From Siderastrea radians (Eukaryota; Cnidaria; Anthozoa; Scleractinia; Rhizangiidae), in NCBI GenBank assembly GCA_964017195.1, contig OZ024888.1, positions 15,925,701-15,989,700 on the forward strand: a stretch of DNA of 64,000 bases, written 5' to 3'. A program made the translations under genes and the position numbers. The notes beneath the pieces are model-generated. The model made no database searches, was not told the origin of the DNA, and saw only the letters and a list, made by a program, of their open reading frames with translations. Below are positions 57,575 to 64,000 of this stretch, piece after piece (position 1 is the first letter of the stretch; every line of letters begins with the position of its first letter).

Positions 57575-57660
57575 TGGAATCGGTGGGACTCGAACCCACG
57601 CACGACCCAATCGCTATTCTGGATCAAGTCCAAAGGCTCTACCGACTGAGCTACGACTCC
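57575..57660 (-). tRNA. tRNA-like gene with an aberrant anticodon arm, copy B
   Basis: Acceptor stem, D arm, T arm, A box and B box are identical to copy A. The insert between CTTTG and GTGC differs completely in sequence (GACTTGAT, an 11-base loop, ATTGGGTC) but again forms eight pairs, three of them G-U or U-G. A nine-T stretch follows. A 5- or 6-bp alternative stem TTTGGA/TCCAGA with a small loop is also possible, which would place TTG or TGA near the anticodon; neither fits the standard geometry. The central arm thus changes while its ability to pair is kept. Confidence 0.75.
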
Positions 57661-57689
57661 GACACACGTTTTTTTCCAACATATTTTAT

Positions 57690-58229
57690 TTAATCATTCC
57701 GTTGATGATACGGATGACAACACAGTTGATACCATCGGGCTTCTTGGCCTACAATCAATTGTTGAAGGCGTTGACCGGCTTGATGGTCATTGCTTACATA
57801 ATCATGATCGGAAAACTCATTTAAAAAGTCTTGCAAGGTCCGTCCACGGGCTTTGGCTTTCAAGTACAACAAGGCGTAATCCCCACAACTCTTGCTTGAA
57901 ATGGTTTGCAGGGACTTGCCATTGGTCACCACATACTTCCAATGGTGGACAATCCAATCTCGTAACGGGGTAGCTTGCACGTACGTGTCCAAGGGCAAAG
58001 CATAACTGTCGAGGATTTCACACACGTTTCGATCCGTCCACACCGCTAACCAATGTTGTCCCGGTTGATCGTGTGGGTCGGTATTCACAATGTACCCTTG
58101 GGGTTGGGTCTTGACAGGACTCTTGGGTAAACGATCACAGGCCACGGTTCCGTAAAAGACAGGTTTCAATTGGGGGTCGTCTCGGGCTAAATAATCCAAT
58201 TGCACATTGTTCAAGGCCACGTGTTCCAT
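57690..58229 (-). CDS. Adenain-like cysteine protease, copy B
   Basis: 179 residues with His59, Asp74, Gln108 and Cys115 all conserved. The start is the same Met as in A. About ten residues differ (for example LAVW for LALW and RND for CNG at the C terminus). The stop of the capsid gene is two bases upstream of the start. Confidence 0.9.
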   Translation of the reverse strand: MEHVALNNVQLDYLARDDPQLKPVFYGTVACDRLPKSPVKTQPQGYIVNTDPHDQPGQHWLAVWTDRNVCEILDSYALPLDTYVQATPLRDWIVHHWKYVVTNGKSLQTISSKSCGDYALLYLKAKARGRTLQDFLNEFSDHDYVSNDHQAGQRLQQLIVGQEARWYQLCCHPYHQRND

Positions 58230-58231
58230 CT

Positions 58232-59632
58232 TTAGTGCTGGTAAATGTTGTACAACACGGCTCCGTTGCGGTCAATCTCCAGCAAATTCTCAAATTCTCC
58301 ATACACGAGCACGGTTATATTGACACCGGGGGCGGCTCCAAATTCCAACACCAGTTGTAAATCGCCCGTTTGCTTGGGGTTGAGGTTTTGACTGTCAGCA
58401 CATCCATTGGCGACATTGTCAAACATGTACAAGGTACAATTTTTCCGATGGCCCCAATCTCCTAGTTCTACCATATTGCCTTTCTTTTTACACCAAGCAC
58501 CACTGGCTTGCAGAAAACGGAAGTAGCCTAGATTATCTCGGCTGCCATTGTTGTGCACTAACTGCAGGGTTTCATAAGGGTATTCTTCTCCTTTGACAAT
58601 CTGTTTAATGGACGTCAGTCCAAATTTCTGGAAACAGAACGGATCTCGGGTCACATCTCCATTGAAGGCACGGCTGTCCAACAACCCCACAATCAATCGG
58701 TCAGGTATTCTGTTTTGAAACAGGTTAGGGATATCAAAGCGGACCAGGTTGTCTTGCATGGTGAAGGTCCGGATTTCACTGCGGACGGTCGGGTAGGCAG
58801 CCACTTGGCCTTCATTGTGTCTTTTGCTAGATATACTCTGGTAGATGGCGTCATTCAAACGCAGTTGGCAGAGATGAAACCGTAGTTTCACATCCCCTTC
58901 CATCAATCGGCCAGCTAGAGCCACTCCATTGAAAAACAGGCTGGGGCCATTGAAATGAAATTTCATCTTGATTTCGATGCCAGGCACTAACAGTTTGCCG
59001 GTATGAAACACTTCCAGGTGGGGGGTAAACACTAGACTGTGGGTGACACCTCCTGCATACTTGGCGGTTTCGGCTACCATGGCAGCCAACGCTGCTTTGT
59101 GATTGGCGGGGAGATCCCGGTAGTCATTATGTGGTGCTGCACTGTCGGTATTGTTGGCCGTCCATGCGGGTGGGAAATCTACTTGATTGAACCATCCTTG
59201 GGGTCCCAACACGGTCTTGCCATCTTCTCGGTCATAATTCAGCAAGGTTTCCAGGTAAGCTTTGTAATGATAGGTGTCGGATTGAGGACTGATCAACGTG
59301 CCATTCAATTGCAAGTCAATTTGTTTGATGATGGAATGGGCCAAATTGTTGACGGGCCACAATTTTTGAGCGGCCACCAAGTCATCGTTCGTACTCTTTT
59401 GCAATCTCAATTCCATGGTAAAGTAACTGCGTCCCAAATCCACAAAATCGTCTAATCCCGGAATGATGAATTCCATGGGATTGATACCCGTGGTGGTGGG
59501 TTGAATGGTGACCATGCGATAGGCATTGATGCTAATGTCGGTCGGTGGCACCTTGAAAACCCGTAACGCCGGGTTGACGGTCCCTTCGGAACGCTCGTGA
59601 GCCGGGGCGGTTTGTGTACTCACGTCAGGCAT
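58232..59632 (-). CDS. Major capsid protein (double jelly-roll), copy B
   Basis: 466 residues, the same length as A and almost identical to it outside residues 155-193, where most positions differ (DFPPAWTANNTDSAAPHNDYR in place of DFPPQWTATNTDKAGDHAHWN, and onward). A few further changes occur at about 76-91. The equal length despite heavy change suggests a surface loop under diversifying selection or exchanged by recombination. Its TATA box lies near 59680 inside the upstream gene. Confidence 0.88.
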   Translation of the reverse strand: MPDVSTQTAPAHERSEGTVNPALRVFKVPPTDISINAYRMVTIQPTTTGINPMEFIIPGLDDFVDLGRSYFTMELRLQKSTNDDLVAAQKLWPVNNLAHSIIKQIDLQLNGTLISPQSDTYHYKAYLETLLNYDREDGKTVLGPQGWFNQVDFPPAWTANNTDSAAPHNDYRDLPANHKAALAAMVAETAKYAGGVTHSLVFTPHLEVFHTGKLLVPGIEIKMKFHFNGPSLFFNGVALAGRLMEGDVKLRFHLCQLRLNDAIYQSISSKRHNEGQVAAYPTVRSEIRTFTMQDNLVRFDIPNLFQNRIPDRLIVGLLDSRAFNGDVTRDPFCFQKFGLTSIKQIVKGEEYPYETLQLVHNNGSRDNLGYFRFLQASGAWCKKKGNMVELGDWGHRKNCTLYMFDNVANGCADSQNLNPKQTGDLQLVLEFGAAPGVNITVLVYGEFENLLEIDRNGAVLYNIYQH

Positions 59633-59634
59633 GT

Positions 59635-59859
59635 TTAACGTCGTCGTCGAGTGGTGGTACGTCGTCGTCGTGAGGGGTTTTTATACCGTCGTCGTGCTAA
59701 ACGTTGTCTCAAATCAAACCCGGGCAATCGCATCACCTCGGCACTTAACCAGCCACCACGTTGTCCTCTCCTGAGTTTCCAAAACGGATACAGGCCACCC
59801 CATTGAGACAACCCTCGATTACTGCGAATCCGTCGAGGTCGTGAATGCACGGGATCCAT
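59635..59859 (-). CDS. Small Arg-rich core-like protein with GQRGG site, copy B
   Basis: The 74-residue counterpart of 2788-3015, starting MDPVHSRPRRIRS. The site reads RGQRGGW rather than RRQRGGW, and the C-terminal arginine tract is shortened by a few triplets. Two bases separate it from each neighbour. The GG pair is conserved, supporting cleavage there. Confidence 0.7.
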   Translation of the reverse strand: MDPVHSRPRRIRSNRGLSQWGGLYPFWKLRRGQRGGWLSAEVMRLPGFDLRQRLARRRYKNPSRRRRTTTRRRR

Positions 59860-59861
59860 GT

Positions 59862-60188
59862 TCACACGCCCAAAATATCTCGCGCCCGTTTGGTTTGTTT
59901 GGGAAATAAGGCCGTGGCTACCCGCACGGCGTCTTTTACGCTCTTATGACTCAACGCTTTCTTGGCTTGTTTGGTGATTTCTTTTTTGATGACTTGTTCG
60001 GCTTTGCGTTTGACACCTCGTGATAACCCCGTTGTCAAGCCTCTCTTGATATTACTAGGCAGTTTTAAAGGATTTCGCGTCCTTATAAGACCTTGCAACC
60101 CCCCACGCATCAGATCCGTCATCAATCCTTTGCCTTGTTGATCATACCACTCGTCGGTTCGAAATCGTGTCAAACTTCCCCCACGCAT
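59862..60188 (-). CDS. Basic virion-type protein with two MRGG sites, copy B
   Basis: Same length (108 residues) and start as 3018-3344. The open frame extends upstream for 30 codons in this copy, but that extension comes from the remnant of a deleted gene and contains the TATAAAAA box, so the MRGG start is kept. Changes cluster around residues 50-65 (TTGLSRGVKRKAEQVIKK). Confidence 0.7.
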   Translation of the reverse strand: MRGGSLTRFRTDEWYDQQGKGLMTDLMRGGLQGLIRTRNPLKLPSNIKRGLTTGLSRGVKRKAEQVIKKEITKQAKKALSHKSVKDAVRVATALFPKQTKRARDILGV

Positions 60189-60278
60189 GGTTGTCTTCTT
60201 CTTCACCAGGGATAAACGTTTTGTCTGTGCTTCATGGGACCCCCTTTTTATACCGTCTTTCGAAAACGCGGCTTCCAC

Positions 60279-60512
60279 TCACATGAGATTGCACGTAAAC
60301 GATTCCCCCGCATAGCGTTTTCGTTTTCCTTGGCGGATTTCCTCCATGCGTTTCAAATGCGATTTTCTGGCATTCTTTTTGGCTAACTTTTCTATCCCTT
60401 TGGTGATGGACCAAGCGGTTTTAGGAATCCCGGCAATCACCGCGTTAATCCCTTCGCCCTCTTGTGAACGCTGTGGTCGTCGTCGTCGTCGTCGTCGCCG
60501 TTTCGGAGGCAT
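60279..60512 (-). CDS. Small basic protein (MPPKRRRRR), copy B
   Basis: 77 residues, one arginine more than copy A owing to an extra triplet in the CGT/CGC run. The hydrophobic core and the C-terminal FTCNLM are conserved. Downstream, the gene found in A at 3417-3608 is missing. Confidence 0.66.
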   Translation of the reverse strand: MPPKRRRRRRRRPQRSQEGEGINAVIAGIPKTAWSITKGIEKLAKKNARKSHLKRMEEIRQGKRKRYAGESFTCNLM

Positions 60513-60545
60513 GATTGACTTGGGTTCCCTTCTCGTCTCTCTTTT

Positions 60546-61598
60546 TTATGCCTTTTTGAAGTGTAACGTGACAATGGTATGACCTTCACCAAACTTGACC
60601 AAGTCTCCTCCTCTACCAATCGTTTCGGCCACTTGAACATGAATCATTTCCACCACCTCGTTACGAAGAGACATGTATTGAATGTGCAACGGTTCAAAGT
60701 ACAGGGTGCCTCGTGCTTGTCGCTTGTACTGGATTTCACGCAACAAATCGGTCACGCGATTGCCCACCACCGTGCTGCCTGCCACGTCGGAGTACACGTG
60801 CAATGATCGTGTGGGTTCCCCCACCACCGCTCGAAACGCTACATTCAAGTTGGTGAAACGCCAATTACAGCTCATACTCAATTGTAAATAATCCGGTAAA
60901 AACGAACGCACCGTCCAAAAGACCGCGTTCCCCTGACCGTCGTTCACATCGTTCCAATCGTTGTCAACGGCTGGTTTTGTCATGTTGGGGATTTGATCCC
61001 CGATGAATTCTTGTTGTAAGTTTGGCCCCAAAATCAATACAGTGTCAATTTGACGTAACCATCCCATCTTGAGAGCCAACTTGGTGTAGATAGTCAGGGC
61101 AGGTGTTTTGTTACCACAATGACAGATATTGGTGTTGTCGATGAGCAGATCTTCGCCTTCCCACTTGAACTTGATGTAGGTGTGTTTGCCTTGATCATTG
61201 GTAAACCGACCACCTTGAATCGCCAATTCCTTACGTTGTTGTTCCAAGTGAGCAATGACGGCTTTCATGAAACTCACCCCATCCACCACCCAATCCAAAT
61301 CTTTCACGTCATTGATGATGGTTCGCGCAATGTCTACTCGCGAGGTCATTTCCCCGTCTTTTCCATTCGGTTTGGGATAGGTTTGGTCCCAGGACGTCCC
61401 CATGACGTACCCATTTTTCTTCACCAACTCATACAAATTGACGCGCGCATCCGGTAAGGAAATGGCACTCAACCCCACTTGCCATCCACCCCCTGTGAGT
61501 TGTAACGGCTGAGGTAGACGAATCTTGAAGGAATTGGCTTGGTTGTTGGGAAATTCACGTCGGTTGGAATGACTGGGTAACGTCACGTAGAACGACAT
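60546..61598 (-). CDS. FYVTLPS-type structural protein 1, copy B
   Basis: 350 residues from the ATG at 61598 (an upstream GTG in frame is not used in A). One residue longer than A owing to an inserted Val in the TKPAVDNDWNDV segment. It is otherwise highly similar, including QLTGGGWQVGLSAISLP and the VTLHFKKA end. Directly after its start, 12 bases away, lies the stop of its paralogue. Confidence 0.78.
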   Translation of the reverse strand: MSFYVTLPSHSNRREFPNNQANSFKIRLPQPLQLTGGGWQVGLSAISLPDARVNLYELVKKNGYVMGTSWDQTYPKPNGKDGEMTSRVDIARTIINDVKDLDWVVDGVSFMKAVIAHLEQQRKELAIQGGRFTNDQGKHTYIKFKWEGEDLLIDNTNICHCGNKTPALTIYTKLALKMGWLRQIDTVLILGPNLQQEFIGDQIPNMTKPAVDNDWNDVNDGQGNAVFWTVRSFLPDYLQLSMSCNWRFTNLNVAFRAVVGEPTRSLHVYSDVAGSTVVGNRVTDLLREIQYKRQARGTLYFEPLHIQYMSLRNEVVEMIHVQVAETIGRGGDLVKFGEGHTIVTLHFKKA

Positions 61599-61609
61599 TT
61601 TTGTTTGCT

Positions 61610-62653
61610 TCACACCACGACCTCCCTTTTAAAGTGGAGGGTTAGGACGGTATGCCCTTCGCCAAATGTCACGAGATCCCCATTGATTTCGGCCATTTGC
61701 GTTTCCACGATTTCCACCACTTCATTGCGTACGGGGACATATTGAATATGTCGAGGTTCAAAGTGCGTGGTTTCTTTGGGGTGGTACTTGATTTCTCGTA
61801 AGAGATCCGTGATGCGACCCCCTACCATACTACTGGTCCCTACATCACAATACACGTGCAAAGGACGCACGGCGGGAAATTCCGACGGGACACGAAAGGT
61901 CCCGTTCAAATTCACAAACCGCCAAGGACACGATAGACTCAATTTCAGATAATCCCCCTCCACTTTCCAAAAGAGGGGTTTGTTGGCGGCATCGCGGATA
62001 TCCGTGGGGGTGGGAATGGTGGAAATGCCTTGAAATTCTTGCAAGAGATTCGGACCCAATCGATACTGGCCGGGGGACACTTGTTCAATCCATCCCATTC
62101 TCAGGGCCAAGGTTCTGCCCCATGACACGTGCGCCACTTGTCGTTTGTAATCCACATTGGTAGTATTCAACAACAAATCCCCTTCGGTGGTCCATTCAAA
62201 GGTCGGGGCCAATTTGAGGCCATTGTCCTCGGTCCATTTGTTTTTGGGGACGGTTTGTTTCGCACGGCTTTGCTCGTAACGATAGACCAGTTGATGAAAA
62301 AATTGAACTCCCGTCAACGAGGTCATCTCCTTTCTCATATCTCGCCCGTAGACAGTGAGTTCGCGGCGTTCATGGTACCAGCGATCGTTCCCTTGATCGT
62401 CTTGGATATACACCCGTTCGTGCCATCGTACGTACAACAGAGGATGGGAATCGCCCACGCCTCCTTCTTCCGCTAGCACGGGAATGGTGGGTAACGATAA
62501 ACTCGCCATACCCACCATCCATCCTCGTCCCATAAATCGAATGGGTTTCGGCAATCGGTTTCTGAAATGATGACTCTTGTTGCCAGGAAACTCTTTGGTA
62601 CTCGCATGACTCATCAAAGTCACGTAAAACGAAGAATTGGGCACCAACGTCAT
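61610..62653 (-). CDS. FYVTLPS-type structural protein 2, copy B
   Basis: 347 residues, paralogous to the previous gene. Most differences from copy A fall near residues 205-215 (EFQGISTIPTPTDIRDAANKPLF against EFHTDSIPTPSDVLDGSKKPIF in part), again a local variable stretch. The FYVTL start and the TLHFKREVVV end are unchanged. Confidence 0.78.
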   Translation of the reverse strand: MTLVPNSSFYVTLMSHASTKEFPGNKSHHFRNRLPKPIRFMGRGWMVGMASLSLPTIPVLAEEGGVGDSHPLLYVRWHERVYIQDDQGNDRWYHERRELTVYGRDMRKEMTSLTGVQFFHQLVYRYEQSRAKQTVPKNKWTEDNGLKLAPTFEWTTEGDLLLNTTNVDYKRQVAHVSWGRTLALRMGWIEQVSPGQYRLGPNLLQEFQGISTIPTPTDIRDAANKPLFWKVEGDYLKLSLSCPWRFVNLNGTFRVPSEFPAVRPLHVYCDVGTSSMVGGRITDLLREIKYHPKETTHFEPRHIQYVPVRNEVVEIVETQMAEINGDLVTFGEGHTVLTLHFKREVVV

Positions 62654-62656
62654 TGT

Positions 62657-63802
62657 TTAGTCACGTCGTCGTCGTCTTTTGGAGGGACTTGTCTCTTTGG
62701 GTGGGCTTTTCCTCTTGGGTGGTGGTGGTGGTTGGAGAGACGTCACGTCTTGACTACGAATCCAACTATTGTACTTGTCGGGCCACCCTTTCCACTTGAC
62801 CAACCAACGATCTTTTTGTCGCTTAAGTACCTTTTCGATGCGAAACACATCGGACACATGGACTTTTTGTAAATCCTCTTCATAAAACGTACCTTGGACG
62901 GGGGTATCATCCCATTCGTGAATCTTATACGTGGGCACGGGTCCCGGGATCACACGATGCACGACAAACACTTCTTCGGTCCAACCGGGTAAATAGGCTT
63001 TTTCAAACGTACGATGAATCTTATTGAGACGGACACGATCTCCGACTTTGAATGTAGGTTTTTTCTGACCTTTCAATCGTTGGCTGTACAATCGTTTCCA
63101 CACCGCTTCTTCGTTGTCCCATGTCACGTCTTGAGGGGCCATACCAATACTTCGATGACGGGTAGCATTATACCCTTGCACCAACTCGGGTAAGACATCG
63201 TCAAAGCGTAAGGTGTTAGCAGCCGTAAAATAACGATACAACCGTTCTTTCAAGGTCCGATTAAATCGTTCCACCACACTGGCTTTTGCATCCCCTTCGG
63301 TGGAAAAATGATGGATGCCTTGCTCGTCAAGCCATCGTTGAAATGTCCGGTTATAAAATTCTTTCCCTCGATCCGTTTGCAATCGATTCGGGTGACGTCG
63401 TCCTTTCAAAATCTTCTCAAAGGCATGAACCAACGCGACGCCGGTTTTGTCTTTCAACGGTTGCACCCACGCGTACTTGGACAAGACATCAACGACGGTC
63501 AACAAGTATCGTATACCCCGATTATATTTGGCCAACGGTTGCACTTCCACTAAATCTGCCACCCATTGATCATCTAATCCTCCTACGATCACGGGTACGG
63601 TGGGAAAACGACGACGTCGTGGTTTATGTAACGTGTAGGCCAAATCCTGTTCCAACACCCGTTGGACTTTTTTCAAAGGGAGACGATGGGCTTTAGCAAA
63701 CCGTTGCACGCCTCCTAAACTGCCGGGGGCTCTCGGATCGTGGTACCGACTCAACCATGATGGGGAGACCTTTTTCTTTCGAGGGGCCATACTTTCTGGC
63801 AT
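62657..63802 (-). CDS. DDE integrase with chromodomain, copy B
   Basis: 381 residues with Asp83, Asp144 and Glu178 conserved. The chromodomain reads FRIEKVLKRQKDRWLVKWKGWPDKYNSW, as in A apart from one residue. Three extra prolines in the tail (LQPPPPPKRK) come from a GGT triplet repeat. The 5' end overlaps the next gene by 52 bases, as in A. All catalytic residues being intact, the copy may encode an active enzyme. Confidence 0.93.
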   Translation of the reverse strand: MPESMAPRKKKVSPSWLSRYHDPRAPGSLGGVQRFAKAHRLPLKKVQRVLEQDLAYTLHKPRRRRFPTVPVIVGGLDDQWVADLVEVQPLAKYNRGIRYLLTVVDVLSKYAWVQPLKDKTGVALVHAFEKILKGRRHPNRLQTDRGKEFYNRTFQRWLDEQGIHHFSTEGDAKASVVERFNRTLKERLYRYFTAANTLRFDDVLPELVQGYNATRHRSIGMAPQDVTWDNEEAVWKRLYSQRLKGQKKPTFKVGDRVRLNKIHRTFEKAYLPGWTEEVFVVHRVIPGPVPTYKIHEWDDTPVQGTFYEEDLQKVHVSDVFRIEKVLKRQKDRWLVKWKGWPDKYNSWIRSQDVTSLQPPPPPKRKSPPKETSPSKRRRRRD

Positions 63803-64000
63803 TCATCCCATAACGTCGATATGGTGGGGACCGTGTGGGGATGCGCCTTTTGAATGATTCGATACCATCGCCACGCCTCTGGGTGGGCTTTTAACCATAC
63901 GACAAACACCACCCATCGATACAGGTTACGATCGACATGGGTTTCTTCAAAGATCTGGAGAGGATGCGTGTCCTCGGGACATGGGGGAATAGGGATCTTG
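63751..64000 (-). CDS. Unknown Trp/Cys protein, copy B (partial, cut by window edge)
   Basis: The C-terminal 82 codons of the gene seen complete at 7107-7457 in copy A, with the same stop position relative to the integrase. The reading frame is kept although the nucleotide sequence has changed at several places, which supports it as a real gene rather than a chance frame. Confidence 0.6.
   Translation of the reverse strand, partial: KIPIPPCPEDTHPLQIFEETHVDRNLYRWVVFVVWLKAHPEAWRWYRIIQKAHPHTVPTISTLWDECQKVWPLERKRSPHHG

Larger units (their letters stand above)
46646..64000. mobile_element. Polinton/adintovirus-like element, copy B (left-hand part)
   Basis: Starts with the terminal inverted repeat at 46646 and runs past the right edge of the window. 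It carries polymerase, PLA2-like protein, core-like proteins, packaging ATPase, protease, capsid and integrase genes. Gene order from 56878 on equals copy A from 25 on, and the proteins differ by only a few percent except in a capsid loop. One small gene found in copy A is deleted. Frames are open throughout, so it looks as recent as A. Confidence 0.93.

Noticed and set aside
1..64000. A and B as two halves of one element
   Set aside because: Both contain ATPase, protease, capsid and integrase, in the same orientation, so they are separate copies.

Overview
The window is nuclear DNA of an invertebrate animal, most likely an anthozoan cnidarian (coral or anemone type). It contains no bacterial-style operons. 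It holds several large virus-like transposons with TATA-box genes, non-LTR and DNA-transposon remnants, many small inverted-repeat elements, and TTAGGG-type telomeric motifs. Host assignment is inference from the kinds of repeats and transposon proteins; no host gene is recognised with confidence. 

Three Polinton/Maverick (adintovirus-like) elements are present, from two lineages. Copy A (1-11880, left part outside the window) and copy B (46646-64000, right part outside) are close relatives in the same orientation with essentially intact reading frames. Together they describe an element of about 22-23 kb: inverted terminal repeat, protein-primed type B DNA polymerase, a repeat-rich acidic/basic protein, a phospholipase A2-like protein, small basic (core-like) proteins, a two-helix membrane protein, packaging ATPase, a tRNA-like gene, adenain-like protease, double jelly-roll capsid protein, more small basic proteins, two paralogous FYVTLPS-type structural proteins, DDE integrase with chromodomain, a GRF zinc-finger protein, a SLOG-fold protein and a tandem RING-like protein next to the other terminal repeat. 

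Element C (about 14510-33870) is an older Polinton of a different lineage. It carries ATPase, collagen-like fibre, penton-like protein, capsid, protease, PLA2-like, integrase and PolB genes, nearly all broken by frameshifts or stops. Its PLA2-like gene is split by element D (22280-28060). D and element E (34326-41473) share the terminus TAGTCCGG, 3-bp target duplications (CAA and ATA) and remnants of one large gene with an XPG/PIN-like region and a Cys-rich tail, which best fits the Academ superfamily. E is itself interrupted by a 5'-truncated non-LTR retrotransposon (36410-38296) flanked by GTCTGA. 

Between E and B lie a foldback hairpin, a palindromic MITE, a self-complementary TGTTACA minisatellite with telomere-like repeats, and a 1.8-kb non-autonomous element. 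Points of most interest are the tRNA-like gene with a replaced anticodon arm in both A and B, the SLOG gene, the same GC-rich divergent promoter placed in inverted orientation at the two element ends, a hypervariable capsid loop, and the matched D/E transposon pair.
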